Below, piece after piece: positions 1 through 12,632 of a stretch of DNA of 64,000 bases. The stretch lies in assembly GCA_963556695.1 (NCBI GenBank), contig CAUWAG010000012.1, positions 1,736,001-1,800,000 on the forward strand. The letters run 5' to 3'. Made by a program: the position numbers and the translations under genes. Position 1 is the stretch's first letter, and the number at the start of each line of letters is the position of its first letter. The notes beneath the pieces are model-generated. The model was not told where the DNA came from and ran no database searches. It saw only the letters and a program-made list of their open reading frames with translations. Origin of the DNA: Anthostomella pinea. Lineage: Eukaryota; Ascomycota; Sordariomycetes; Xylariales; Xylariaceae.

Positions 1-2987
1 CCAATACAATAGAAGGGCAGATCATCAATCTTGCTCTTGGCAGTGTCCTTGTCGTTCTTCTCAGAATCTCCGTTGAACTGGGATGTCTCATCGGCGAGAA
101 TCTTGGTGTCCTTGACGAAGCAATCCCATTCGTGAGGGTGGAGCTGCTTCAGGTATTCGAGCATAGTAACACGGGAGTAGGGCTCATCCTCACGAATGAT
201 CTCGCGCAGAGACAGAAGAATCTTCTCACTGTAGTGAGGGATCAAGACGCTAAAGGTGGGCATGTTGTCAACTGGGAGTGGCTCGGGGATCGGCGTTGAT
301 AGCGACTGCGCAAAGAAGGAAATGCGACGCTCGGCCTCACTGTGCGTGGGGAAGAATTCGGTCTTGAAGGAGTGATCCTCCTGCGAGACGAAGAATGTTG
401 GAGCTCGAAGTGTGCGCTTCCCTTCCTGCTCCGAAGGGACCTGGTGATAAAGTAGCTTCTGAACGTGGTCAATTGCCAGTAGATGCTCTCGATACATGGA
501 GATGACGACGGCATTCCAGATCTGCGACACCAAGACCTTGGGCTTATACTTGATCTCCATGTCGGTGGTAGCCAGGACCTTGGAGTAGATTCGCTTTGGC
601 ATACGAGAGAAGATGTTTCTCCAAGGAGTCCAGATGGAAGTTCCAAGATAGAATGATCTCGCAATGGAGAAAGCCGCGTTCGTCAGGACGTACCATAGGA
701 AGGTGTCGAGGAAGAAGAACAGCAAGTCGGTAATGGTCATCAGGATGAGCAAGATGAGCGGCTGCTTACTGCACAAGATGCCGGCACTGCTTCCTAGCAG
801 GTCGTCACCCAGACACGACGACACATCCATGATCGAGACGTAGCGCATGGCATCCCTGAATGATAGGGCCAGGTATTGGTACGACTCTCCGAACTTGGCG
901 CCAAAGACCACTACCCAGAGGAAGTAGGACATGGCCCTGTCGTTGCCCTTCAACTTGGGGAAGCTGGCGGTGAAGGTCTGACTGGCAACATATTGACGAG
1001 AGTTCTTGGTAAGATAGCTTCCGAAGAGGCCGCCAAGAGGCATGACGGAGAAGAATATAAAGGTAAACACTGCGATGAAGAACTGGACAATGCCAAGAAC
1101 TTTCGCGGGTGTTTCTTTCTGTTGTGCTGGGAAGCCGAAGATGTAGACGCTAGGAGCAAGGTTAAGGATGAACATGAAGATGACGAAGACGAGACGCTTG
1201 CTGAGATGCTGAGCGCCAGCCCATCGGCGAGGAACGTATGCCCATTCCGCACAAGTAGCCAGAATCTGGATCAACGATGCGAGAGCGCCACCAGCACCGA
1301 CAATGGACCACATGGCCGCTTCGTTAGGTTGCTGGTTGACCTGCTGTTCGTAGCTACTTCCTACCAAGAGGGTTGGAGCGTTGTATGAAGTATAGAACCA
1401 GAACATGGTCAGGTGGATGACCCAGATGCGGTTGAAGTTAACAAGCAAGTGGAACCATGACCGAGTCTCCTTGTACGTCTTGAAGAAACACTTCTTCCAG
1501 TTGACGTCCTTCAGCTTCAGGTACCGCTCTTGGGGTGGCACGTCGACTAGTTTAGTCTTGTCGTCCATAACGATGCGCTCAATACCCTCAGGGTACCAGA
1601 ACAGCTGGTTGCAATCGTCGTAACCGATGATCTTATTATGGTCACGCTCCCTGCGCACATAAACCCCATTGAAAATCTCGTAACCTTGGTCTCTGCAATA
1701 CTGGTAGAGCGGAGTGATCACGTTGTTGAGGAAAGTGCCCTCTTCAACAGGCTCAACCAAGTTCTGACAGGCAGGAGAGTTGAGGTAGTCGTCGGCGCAT
1801 TTGAAGATGAAGCACAGACACTCAGGCATGAAACGGACCTGGTTTGCCTCACCCCAGCACATAAGGTAGAGGGCGATCTGGCGCACGCGATCATGTTGGG
1901 ACATGCGGTTCATGCGGGTTTTCCAGCGGTACTCGGCAGCCTCGAGACTATCATCGCCTTCGAGATCTTCGAGAACCTGATCCTCTGGCTGCTCGCCCTT
2001 CTTCGGCTTCTTGCCCTTCTTCTTTTGTTTGCGTGCCTTCTTGCCCATGTTGGCGAAACCAACAGCATCGTCCAAGTCGAGGTGCGCAGCGAAGTACCAC
2101 TTTCGGTAGTTGGCGTTCTCGCCACCGATGTAGTCAGCGTGCAGCGACAGCAGAGCCTGATTCGGTGTCATTCGGGAAGCTCTCGAATCGAGCAGCGTCA
2201 TGATGTGGTCGTACATGTTCCGCATGCTGTCGCGCTGGAAGCCGAATTTGTTGGCCAGCTCGAGGAAGATGTCCTCGACCTCCTCCTTGGACAGAGGAAT
2301 CTGTGCGTCCGACGTCCAGGCGGGATAGGGCTCACGGGATCTCTGGCCACTAGGAAGAACATTGCCGTAGTCCATCCCGTAGTTGGGGGTGGAAGCGCCC
2401 GATGAACGGTTCGCACCATACGAGATCTGAGAGGAGGGGGGTCGGTACCCTCTGCCACCCTCGTGGTAGCTGTTGTACTGCTCGTCACCGCGACCGTAAT
2501 AGTCCATGTCGGCGGCTCGTGCCATGTCGGACCTCATGGTGAAGTCGCTGAAAGTTTCAGAGTCCTCCTCGGAATCGCCACGAGGGCGGTGATTGGCATT
2601 GTGACCGCCCTGATCGTAGTAGCCATTGCCATCGTCGTAGTATTCCCCGCCGTTCTGGTACTGATCGTGGCCTTCGTAGTAGCCGCCGTCTTGGTGGTAA
2701 GGGTTGTTGGCGTCGGCATTGTAGTAGCCACTGCAAAGGAGCAAGGTGGTTAGCTACGCAAGATAAAAAATGGAGAGGGGCGGCGATACGCACGATTCAT
2801 CATAGTATCCTTCATTTTGATGGCCATTCGCAGCATCGTAGCCATGGTGAGTGGCTCCCGCTGCGTTGTTGTCGTAGTACTGGCTGTTGTGCTCGTCCTG
2901 GTAGTACGAGTCGGTGTTTTGGCCGTAGCCGTCATGGTAGTCCTGATGACCACCACCACCTCCACCGCCAGCTGGGTAGCCCGACAT
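1..2987 (-). CDS. FKS1: 1,3-beta-glucan synthase catalytic subunit, 5' part (runs off left edge)
   Basis: Makes the main cell-wall polymer beta-1,3-glucan from UDP-glucose at the plasma membrane and is the echinocandin target. Exon 1 is 2987-2794 and exon 2 is 2730 to beyond base 1; the 63-bp intron starts GTGCGT and ends TTGCAG. About 974 residues are visible, roughly the N-terminal half of a family that is usually about 1,900 aa. Seen: a Gly/Tyr/Asp-rich N-terminus ([10 protein letters not shown]), the conserved block [17 protein letters not shown], a Lys-rich linker, the block [15 protein letters not shown], and a first membrane cluster at about residues 490-760. Hot spot 1 is residues 684-692 (bases 875-849) and reads YLALSFRDA; the hot-spot-3 Trp is residue 744 (bases 695-693). 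A possible 5'-UTR intron lies at 3203-3028 (GTAAGT to CTAG, CTGAC branch). Family assignment is certain. Confidence 0.96.
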
Positions 2988-5900
2988 GTTGGCGGTCGGC
3001 GGGCGTGGTTGGAAAACTGGGGGTGTTCTAGATTGAGCGGTTGTCAGCGACGTGTTCGCGCATGGGGAATGATTTGGCAGGTCATGGAGCGGTGCAGGTG
3101 GACGGTTTGCGACCAGTTCGGCGGTCGGCAGTTTGGCACGTTGACCGGGAGAATGGTGGCTGGGTAAAAAATGAAAGCACGCGGACGTGGTGCCGAAACT
3201 TACAGATCATAGACTCATGAGTACTGAGCGTACGGACCAGGGCTGAACGATCGTGGAGATTGTCGATTAATATTATTAGGCAGATATAGAATCGATGTGG
3301 CCGGCCACAAACTGGGAAACTGTGACGGCGAGGTAGTCGTCGATGTCGATGTCGACGGGACGGGATGGGATTGATCGAGCGAGCGAGGGACCCAAGGTAG
3401 AGCGAGTGGCTTGCCTTGGCGCAGAAGGCGGCGCTAACACCGGCTGGGACGCACTGGACGGTCGACGGCGACTCAACTGTTGCTAGGTAGCTGCCGGTAT
3501 TGCGATCGATTGACTGCACTGATTGTCGTGTACCGAGTGCACTGTTGCCTTCTGTATCGGTGGTTTTCGTGGGCCGCAGCGCAACGAGCTAGCGAGCGGG
3601 CAGGCGTTGCGTTATTGAGAGGCGGCGCAGACAAAACGCGAAGGATCAGGAAAGGGGGATTCGGCTTCCTCTAGAACGAATGAAGATGAAGCACACAACC
3701 TCACTTTCTATCTCACTCACGCTTTCCTGGAAGGTGACGGTTGACAGGAAGGGGAGGAGGGGGGAAGAATTAGAAGGAAGTCAAAATAGACAGGAAAGCG
3801 ATTGTAGATCGGACTGACGGGGAATGAGGTCGCGGATGGGCCGAGTGAAAAGGGAATGGACTGGTTTGAGGTTTGGGACCGGGTGAGAATCAAGAAATTG
3901 TCAGAAAGGAGACAGGAGAGAGGAGACAGGGCACTGTCGGCAGGGATCTGCACCGTGTGTATAATTCTACGTACGGTATGGCTTAGGTGCAGCACAGTGT
4001 TCTACAATGGGCGGGCGTTACATTCAAGAACACATACCTTCTATCCATTCACTATTCACCGAGGGCAAGTGCTGCGTGCTGTCCATTCATACTCAAGACC
4101 ACATGCACTCACTCCTCACTGTCCTGCCTATGTCCCCTGGTGCAACACCGGAAGAGGGAAAAGATACTGTGAGTCCGGCAGGATTTGGGGATTTGGGAGG
4201 CGAAGAAGGGAAGATCGAGATGGGGGACGTGCAGTGAGAGTGGCTGTGTCTGTGCCGTGTGTGTGTCGAGAAGGCGACGCGTTGCATTCGAGACTTGGAT
4301 GAGTCCTGTTCCCTGCAGCAAAGGTCAGATAAGATAGGGGCTGCTCGTACCGGCTTATCGTTCCCATGGGTGCGTCGCACCTGTTTTCTGGTATAGAGAT
4401 ACTCGCGGACCAGCTGCCCAAATGGGCCAGCTTCGACTCAGTCAACTGCAGGATTGGCTGGCATTGCAGGGGCTTTACCTAGGCAGGGGCTATAGGGGCG
4501 AATGTGGGAATATGACAGTCTATAAAGTGTAACGCACTGTGCTTCAATACGATGGCCCCATACTGTTACCTGTAGCTACCTTGGCTAGGGCTCCGGTGCA
4601 GCGGTGTTCCCGGATAACCCTTTCCACGTTGCCACCGCCGCACGAGCTTCAATTCTTACTTCGATGTTTGCCAATGTCACCGACGCTTGCGTTGTAAGGA
4701 GGTATCTGTGCGGGAAGCCAGGAGGAGGACAACTATGCTTCGATCATGTGAAAAAAGCGTTTCGCGCAATTGCCTGCCATCTGATGTTATTCAGCAACAA
4801 GTTCGGTTGACGTTGCTCTGCATTTTGTCATCATGCATTCATGCGTACACAAACGCCAGTTGATGGGCATGAAACGCAGTTGATAGGGGCAAACGATCGT
4901 CCATTACACCGGTGACCGTCGTGCCCGAGTACTAGCGAGGTACCAGAGTTCGCCACCGTTGGGCTGGCTTTGCGTACCTAAGGTAGCCTTCAGCTCCCTC
5001 CCGTTCAACTTTCAAGTACCCGTCGCGTAACGTGCGACTCTGCTGTCCACCTGCCCACGCGGTCCCGTACTCGCCAACGCGCAGTCTGCATGAACCAACT
5101 CGAACAAGTTTACCTCAACGCCAGCCAGCCATTCACATCCGAGCCGCCACCAGTCCGGTACCGTTGATCGCTGCTGTTCTCCCCCAGCCGGTAACTCGAC
5201 TGGCGATCACCACCGCTACGAGGAACATCATTCTCGCTAGTGTGTAAATTGGGTTCTGGGCGTCGTCTGTTCCCTCTGTCCCTCTACTGTGTATCATGGG
5301 ATTTTCTCGTCTAGTATCGTATTTGGATTACCAAGCCAGCTTTGCGGCAATCGTAGCGCCTCCCACCAGTGCTATTCTGGGCGAGCAATGACAGGCTTGA
5401 CAGGATGTGGTTAGGCGCAATGCGCATTGCAAACTACGAACCCTTTTCCTGCAGTGGTCTGTTCGCCTCTAAAAAGTCCGTCGTCTTCGCAATATTTGTC
5501 CCCCTCTCTCATTTTCTCGAAGTCTTGAACGCATTGTCAAGCGACAAGAATCACGCACACAAGTCCTTGCTATTTGTATTGAAGTCTGATCTAACCGGGA
5601 GGCGCGGGAGGTCTGGAGGTGCATCCCGTTTGAATGAATCTGGAGGGAAGGCATGTTTCATTGTGCTTGACAAATCGTATCCAGGCGTGCTCCACCGCTA
5701 GAGTCTAGACGATGGCAAGGGAGGATCCATGGGGATGGAGTGCGGATGTGCAAGCGTGCGCCGACCGTAGCGAGCATGGCGAGGACTTCCATGTTGGCAG
5801 GTTGGATGCGGTTCAAAGTTGGGTGGCATTGATGGATGAGGTGGCAGCAATTGAGATGACACGGGATGCCGTCAGCGAACACACACACAATACCTAGGTA

Positions 5901-6920
5901 GAATCATTAGACAACACATATAACCGTTTTGGCGCTTTGCTCCGGCAATACCTTACATTTTAGACCTATTAGCTCCCATTCGCCATGCAGGTACCGGCTA
6001 TTTTGCAGTGGCTGCCTTGGTGAGGCCCATGTCCCCTATGTCCCATGTCGCAACGCTGCATAAAGGCACCGAGAGGCGCATCAATGACGCTCTCCTCAAA
6101 TTACCGCCAATCTATCCTGCCGTGCCTGCAGAGGCGGGCTTTATCTGGTTGGCTGCTTGGGGCGGTTGGATCTGACAGGCAATTTCCTGGCTATCCGGCT
6201 CTCACACCTCTTGCTTTCCGATATTCCCGATAACGACAGTGGCCGGTTTTCCAGGAATAGCCTAGGTCTGATTCATGGACGTGATCCGCCTCGTTGTGCT
6301 AATCGCTTCCGCCCGAACTACGCGGCCGTGGTAACCTATCCTGGCCGGTGTCTATCTGGATCAGCTTGGCACGCGATACCCAGTTCTTCTAGAAGAGATT
6401 TTGAATGGCTGGTGAAATCCGACGGCATCTCCTGAAGCCAGGGGGTCCCGAGCTGAAATGCGTATCGCGTGGCGGGAGAGTTCGAAACGACGGCGGAAAG
6501 CTTCGTCTCGTGCCATGTCCCTAGTCATCCCCGCTGCTCATTTGGGTTCGTACTGTAGAGTGTAGACGGCCGTCGCGTGCGCCGGCCGCGTAGGAGTTGA
6601 GTTCAGGGGCTACTGCATTGGGAATCAGCCCGTCCTTGATTTTTTACCTTCCTATTGGTTGGCATATATGAGTCTAAATGTATCTCGGGATAATCTGATC
6701 TGCCTACCTACACCAGATTCTCATCAGGCCGATTAGCCTTGGATTTGGAATGCCATGGCGAGGGCTCATCATGCCACGATACATGACCTAGCTATCGTAC
6801 TGCCGAGACGGCAAGATCACTTTGCAGAGCAAGTCTTGCAACTTCCCAGTGTCAATGCATGTTTGGATTGACTGCCGTGTAGCTCACATATATCAGGAAT
6901 ATCAAGAGAACATTCACTAC
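2988..6920. other. FKS1 upstream region and gene-poor stretch
   Basis: About 3.9 kb without a gene I can support. The first 1.5 kb is the probable FKS1 promoter and leader: it is pyrimidine-rich on the FKS1 strand around 3690-3850, with a candidate 5'-UTR intron at 3028-3203. The rest has scattered CCTAGGTA-like motifs (for example near 4475 and 5893), common in intergenic DNA of related fungi, and only short open frames without recognisable domains. Confidence 0.6.
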
Positions 6921-6926
6921 ATCACG

Positions 6927-7800
6927 AATCCACGTGCCCATAGGTAGACATCGAGTCGCAGTACTGTCCGGCCATGCCGACAACGAGCTTCAGCAGCTCC
7001 TTCGACTCTGCCTCTTTCAAAAAGGGACTATGACCACACGTGAAGTCAACTATCTCGGCGTCAGGGCCGCCATTCTCGTTGTGCATCGACAACAAAAGTT
7101 GTATCTTCTGTGCAAACGACATAGGTTTTGGGGATCTTGAGATCGCAAGGCGCAAACTCCGCCGTGGCTGTGAAGCTGGCATTGCTCTGGTGCATCAGTC
7201 CGGCCACGAGCTGCAACTCAACTTAAATCTGCCGCATCGTCGTTGTAGAATACTTCAGGACATTCGCCGGGTTGAGCACCTGCATCTCCCCCTAAAGGTT
7301 GGTCCGTCTGCTTATATCTCTGGCAACCGAGAAGACCTCCTCTCCAAGTCTCTACCACTTAGGTCTTGTCTATGCCAGCTGGGTCCCTTATCCTGGCCGA
7401 GCGTACAAGCTGAGCGATCGCTGCGGCAAGACGGTAGAAGCGACATAGAGCACTACTTCCTGCCGCCCTTGCACAGCACGCTCCTCCGCGATCTGCTCTT
7501 CTGTCGATACTGTTCTCGAGGTGCCCACCGTAGCTGTGGCACATTACGACGGCCTCTTCCCCGGCGTCAAGATGCGGCAGCACAACCTCGTAGATCCGCT
7601 TCACGTCGTCCAGGTGCGTCTTGCCCGCAATCGAGTTGCCAATGCCGATGGTGGCATTCGTCGGTGCGTGACCAGTATACCATGGTGCCCCTGATGGTTC
7701 GGTCAGCTTCCGGTGGTATAGGGGGTAGTGCAAGCCCCCATGGACGAGAAGAAGGACAGGTTTCGTGCATGGTATCGCAATAACAGGCTGGGAGAAGTGA
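6927..7800 (-). pseudogene. alpha/beta-hydrolase pseudogene
   Basis: Read on the minus strand this is a decayed small serine hydrolase. Around 7765-7700 there is KPVLLLVHGGLHYPLYH, the usual first strand with its HGG oxyanion turn. Near 7525 comes AVVMCHSYGGH, the nucleophile elbow GxSxG-like CHSYGG. Near 7150 comes IPKTYVVCTEDTTFVVDAQ, the acid strand, and near 6990 CGHSPFLKEAESKELLKLVV, the catalytic-His loop and last helix. The pieces are in order but in different frames, with stops between them, and the strand after HGG is partly missing. Members of this family usually have 230-270 aa. No pair of splice sites joins all the fragments, so decay is the simplest reading. Confidence 0.75.
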
Positions 7801-9094
7801 TGCTGTTACGGCCCTCGACTTGCTGACTGCACTCGAAAGGAGTGCCCTTAACATCACCAGTGGCGAAAGTAAGCACATATACGAGGGCCAATGGATGACG
7901 CTTCGGTCTTCGAAGTTGGCCCCTACTTTGACGGCCAATGTGATGCTCTCCCTATTCAAAACACCACAGCCAGGGTCTTAAGGTCAACCTTCAACCACAG
8001 AGAACCTCAATTTTCCTTTTTGTATGATTGACAAGTAGGGCCAGCCGCAGAAGCATCCAATACCGAAGCATCGTTGGAACTAGGAGCTCCCTGGATCAAC
8101 ACTTGGCTTGTCGCGGGCCTTGTTGAGACGGCATCGCATAGTTAAGATACATCGCCAGTCACCTACTAGCTTGCGACATTGGCCAGGTCATATCACGAAT
8201 CATGACATACTGTGTGTAAATCAGCTCACCCGCTTCCTTTTTGAAGGTTCAACCATCAATTGTCGGTCGTCCAGTCCCTGTCCTCCAGCCTCATGATGCC
8301 TGCTCGACACACTCCTGAGACGCCATATCCCAGCTCGCATCACCGGGCTCACTGTAAGACCACACCGCCGACTACCGTGCTGGGGTCACATAAAAGATAA
8401 GGTAGTGAATGATTCGCAGGAGCCAGCCCTTATCATTCGTTGCAGTCACTCTGCATAACCTTTTATTCGCGCACCTCGATGAACCTCGGAATATATATTA
8501 GTGCTGCTGCAATGAGCACCCTGGAATCAGCAGTTCGAATGCAATGACCTATATCCATTCCTGTTCAAGTCACAATATATGCACTAGATGTTTGTTAACT
8601 TGCTCGGGGGTTGAGCTTTGCTGAGAGTGATGAGGCTTCAGAGTAACACTGAGTGTTCCGGTCTGATGGTACACTTTCGTGGGGACGATGTGGCTGGCGG
8701 AACATGGCAGCGAGCTGATCTGGACTACGAATGGCAAGCGCCGACTCGGTCGACACCGAACATGGAAACGTGGCAAACGTCAACTTGACCAACTTACCTG
8801 TTTCGGAAAGCCTCGCAACGGCGATATCAATTGGGTTTCCTCGTGCATGTCCCAAGAGCCGTTGAACGAAGGAAGCGCGGCCCCGAAATAGTGGTCGGGT
8901 CGGGCTGCCTAAGCGGGAGGCCGTTGCCTAGCAACCGCTGTCGACCCACCTTGCATGTGCAACTTTGCGGCTCTTGCTGTGACCGACTCATTCTTGAAAT
9001 CGGAAAGCGTTACCTCCTACGTGATAATTGCGACAGCTTGCACTAGTCACAACCCGTCATTTAAGAGGTTGCGGAGGGCACACCAACGCCCAAG
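7801..9094. other. intergenic, nothing recognised
   Basis: Between the hydrolase relic and the SprT-like gene I see no coding exon, RNA gene or repeat I can support. The last few hundred bases should hold the promoter of the downstream gene. Confidence 0.5.
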
Positions 9095-11407
9095 ATGACA
9101 TACGGTTCGAGCAGTGAGGAGGACGAGTTTCCGGACGTCGAGGTCATGATCCGGAAGCACAAACAGAAGACCCAAGGAAAGCAGCGCGACGGCAACAAGG
9201 AGAACGCACTCAAGGCGCCCAAATCGACAACCGTGGAGAAGTTAGAGAGGAAAGGCAAGGATAAGCAAGGAGGCTCATCTGCGCCAGCGACAGCAGTAAA
9301 GGCCACGCCTCTACGACGACGGAAACTCGGACAGGCGGGCCAGACTATAGGCAGCTCACTACTAAAGCCATGGAACGACTCAGAAGACACATCCAACGCG
9401 CCCGGCGACGGCATCTCAAAGTTGAAGACATCGCGTGGTGCGCGGTCGCGAGAGGGGAGTGCGGAATCTTCTACTGTTGCTTCAACGAATGACCTGCTGG
9501 ATCGCGCGCCGGTAAAGGTCCGTCAGACTGGATCTCGCACCGCCTCGAGCAGTATTGAACATGAGGACGATATTGTCGTGGAAGAACGCAAGAAGCCGCG
9601 GCGACTGATTACACGAGGAGAACGAAAGGCAATGGACCAGAGCTCCTCGAAAGAGCTCGCAAAGGCTCAAATTCACGTGAGCGAATCTGAGGAAGAGGGA
9701 GCTATCGATGACTCCAAGTACGACCTTGGATTCAGTGAGGATGGCATGTCCGACTTCATCATCTCAGCCGACGAGGTCGGAGCGGAAGCCTCAGACTCGG
9801 AGTCGGATATTTTCTTGACACCGCCTAAGCGGCGGTCGAGAAGTCCATCTGAGACACTGCGGAAGCCTCGCAGAGTACTATCACCTTCCAAAGACCCGGC
9901 CACAACGGCATCCAAACGAACAGATCCCGCGATCAGTCTCGAGAAGCCTAGCAAACCTGCCTCAAAGGAGCATTCCAACGACAATGTCCCGAGAGACAAA
10001 GCCAGCACAGCTCCGAAGCCAGCCAGAACCAACAAAGGGGACCTGGAAGATGCCTTCCGGAAGCTCCAGATGTAAGGCCTCTCTCAATTCAACTAGAACT
10101 TTCCAGTTCGGTCGGTGGAAGACGCGGTATATGCTAACAGCCTGAACAGCTTCAATGAGGACTCTGACCCGGACGACATGCCCGTCAAGGGCAAGAACCC
10201 CATCTTGGAGCCAATGACGCCCAGGAAGACGCTGACGGCCTCGCCGCTCAAAACGCCCAAGATCCCTCTCTCGCCCTGGAAGCCCGAGCACAAGGAGTTC
10301 TGGGACCCCGAGGTGAACTTTGCCTGGATCGACAAGCACTCGCCGCCCAAGAAGAGCAGCAGCCCCAAAAAGCTAGACCTAACCGGCGGAGCAAGCACAT
10401 CAGACTTCAAGGCCGAGCTGAAGCGCAGGTACGGCAACAGCCCCGAGAAGCGGGACGCGAAGAAGGCGTTCGACGCCATCAAGGAGGACCTGGCGCGGAG
10501 TTTTCTGCGCGAGCTCGACGAGCGCATCACCGAGGGCCGGCTGGAGAGGCTGACGGAGTGCACGGGCGGTCTGCGGATCGTGTGGTCGAATACGCTGAAC
10601 TCGACGGCGGGCCGCGCGCACTGGAAGTGCAAGACCATCACCACGACGTCGCGGCAGCCTACCTCCTCCTCCTCCTCTTCCACATCCGCCTCGTCCACCA
10701 CGACGACCGTCAAGCAGCACCAAGCGCACATCGAGCTCGCCACCAAGGTCCTGACCAACACCCCGGACCTGCTCAACACGGTGGCGCACGAGTTTTGTCA
10801 TTTGGCCGTGTTCATCCTCGACGGCAAGCCCAAGTCGGCGCACGGGCCCGAGTTCAAGGCCTGGGGCGCGCGCTGCGGCGCCGCGTTCGGCCGCGATCGC
10901 GGCATCGAGGTCACTACCAAGCACAGTTATGATATTGAGTACAAGTACATCTGGCGGTGCGACGAATGTGCCGCAGAAGTGCGAAGGCACTCCAAGAGCG
11001 TCAATACGAGCCGCCAGCGCTGCGGCGGGTGTCGCGGCGTGCTGGTGCAGGTCAAGCCCGTTCCCCGGGGCGGAGGCAATACTAATACCGGTACGAGTGC
11101 GGATGGGAAGAAGGGTGGTGGTGTGGCGGCGGCGGACGGTGTTGGTGGAGGGAAGCCGGCGTCTAGGAAACAGAGCGCGTGGCAGGAGTTCATGGCGTGG
11201 GAGATGAAGGAGATCAGTGCCGCGAACAAGGGCATGTCGTTCAAGGACCGGATGGCGGTCATTTCGGCCAGATGGAACGAGCAGCAGATAGGTGGTGGCA
11301 AGGAACGGGCTGGCGCGGTGGAGGTTATTGAGATTCGGGATGATGGGGATCGGGATAAGGGGGTGGTGAAGGGGCAGGTTGGGGCTACGTATGACCTGTT
11401 CTCGTAG
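9095..11407 (+). CDS. SprT-like nuclear protease with acidic disordered N-terminus (GCNA/ACRC type)
   Basis: Probable nuclear zinc protease of the SprT/GCNA family, which clears DNA-protein crosslinks. Exon 1 is 9095-10071 and exon 2 is 10150-11407; the intron begins GTAAGG and ends with a CTAAC branch and CAG. The product is 744 aa. Residues 1 to about 430 are low-complexity, rich in Ser/Glu/Asp/Lys, with repeated SEEE/SDSE acidic patches like GCNA. The SprT domain follows: HEFCH at 539-543 supplies the zinc-binding HExxH, with AHG about 19 residues later as the third ligand. A zinc ribbon has Cys pairs at 596/599 and 617/620. A C-terminal helix-rich piece (SAWQEFMAWEMKEIS, about 670-715) resembles an HMG/YABBY-type DNA-binding tail seen in fungal members. 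The gene is convergent with MOG1. Confidence 0.88.
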
Positions 11408-11885
11408 CGAACTGGCGCGAGGGAGTTCTGGACGTGGTTTAACATATTGCTCGTTCAGCCTGCGCAATGCGGTTGGTGTATGATGGTAGAGATACTCTGT
11501 ATGGATATGGCAGAAGACGCAGAGCTCCGCGGCTTGATCAATGTGACAATGTGACCTATCACGAAGGAAGGATGTGGCGTTTGCGCAACTTGACTTGGTC
11601 GCAGGAGTTGATGACTTGATCTCTCAGTTGGTAGATAACACATAGATCCATTGCGAGCATGAGTATCATTCCGAGGTACGGCCTCTAGGTATTCGTAATA
11701 ATCATCATCAGATAAACCAACGCCAGGACCTCAGTCAGTCCATCCCAGATGCTCGCCTCCCAATGACTTCTCATCTAGCTTGAGGAACAGCCCCTCCTCC
11801 TCACGCCTCGTCTGCCCAGTCGAGCAAGCGAGTCATTCCTTAATTCACCTCAGCTCCCCCTCGAAAACCATACCAAACCGCAACC
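11408..11885. other. convergent intergenic region
   Basis: Shared 3' region of the SprT-like gene and MOG1. No conserved structure was recognised; it should contain both polyadenylation regions. Confidence 0.5.
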
Positions 11886-12632
11886 TCAAATCGCCTTAAA
11901 TAGGCCCCAGTCCTTGACCTTGAACGTCTCCCAGATGCGGGCGGCGTAGTCGACGGCGTCGCCAATCAGCTTGCCCTGCTTGCCCAGCTGCAGGTCGACG
12001 TCGTCCTCATCGTACTCGCCGCGGATGTGGGGCACGTTGATGGTGATCAGGATGTCGGTCTCCTCGCGCTCGAGCCGCACCAGCGTCAGGATGATGGCCG
12101 TAAAGTCGGGCGAGGCGTTGGAGCGCTCCCGGCTCGAACCTCCGGCCTCTGCTGGGAGTGGAGGCGGCGGCGCTTGCGTCGCGATTAGAGTGAAGGCGGG
12201 TATGTCTGGGCTGTTGGGGTGCATCGCATGTTAGCGATCCGATCTATAGTACAAACTTGCGCGACGCAGGGGCAGCAGCATAGCGTCCCATGCGACATGC
12301 GAACGTGGTGGGAAGAAGAGCGGCGGGCCAACGTACTCGAGGCGCGAGAACACGGTGGTGGTCGTATTCCAAACCTTGACCCTCTCGATGTCCTCCTCGA
12401 CGATCTCTTCCAGGTGGGTGGTAAGCGCGTGGCCATTGATCTCGGGGCTGCTTCCGGGCCCGCCCACGCGCTCGTTGATTTCGATTATGATGCTCGTGAA
12501 GCCGTCCTTGTCGATGTACACCTCCTGGTTGTCGGGGACTTGTCGTATTTGGCTGACGTCGGCGAAGCTGGTGGGCAGGTCGCAAGTGAGTGCCCCGCCA
12601 AAGAGTGTGGTGTTCTTGAATGTCGCTGTCAT
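11886..12632 (-). CDS. MOG1: Ran-binding Mog1 family protein
   Basis: Mog1 binds the Ran GTPase, promotes nucleotide release and supports nuclear protein import. Exon 1 is 12632-12337 and exon 2 is 12210-11886; the intron starts GTACGT and ends CAACAG, with a CTAAC branch. The product is 206 aa, typical for the family. The N-terminal core TLFGGALTCDLP, then SQIRQVPDNQEVYIDKDG and TSIIIEINERV, is diagnostic. Further on LRLEREETDILITINVPH marks the C-terminal sheet. I chose the Met before TATFKNTTLFGG because family members start there; an upstream in-frame ATG would add 14 residues without similarity. Kap121 importin, another nuclear transport gene, lies about 10 kb away. Confidence 0.93.

Noticed and set aside
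1638..2405. 255-codon plus-strand frame
   Set aside because: Antisense shadow of FKS1 exon 2, which is conserved throughout on the minus strand.
5369..5701. 110-codon plus-strand frame upstream of FKS1
   Set aside because: No domain, no splice context, no sign of coding bias.
10400..11467. 355-codon minus-strand frame
   Set aside because: Antisense to the SprT-like domain; its Arg/Leu/Gly-rich make-up is typical of a shadow in GC-rich coding DNA.
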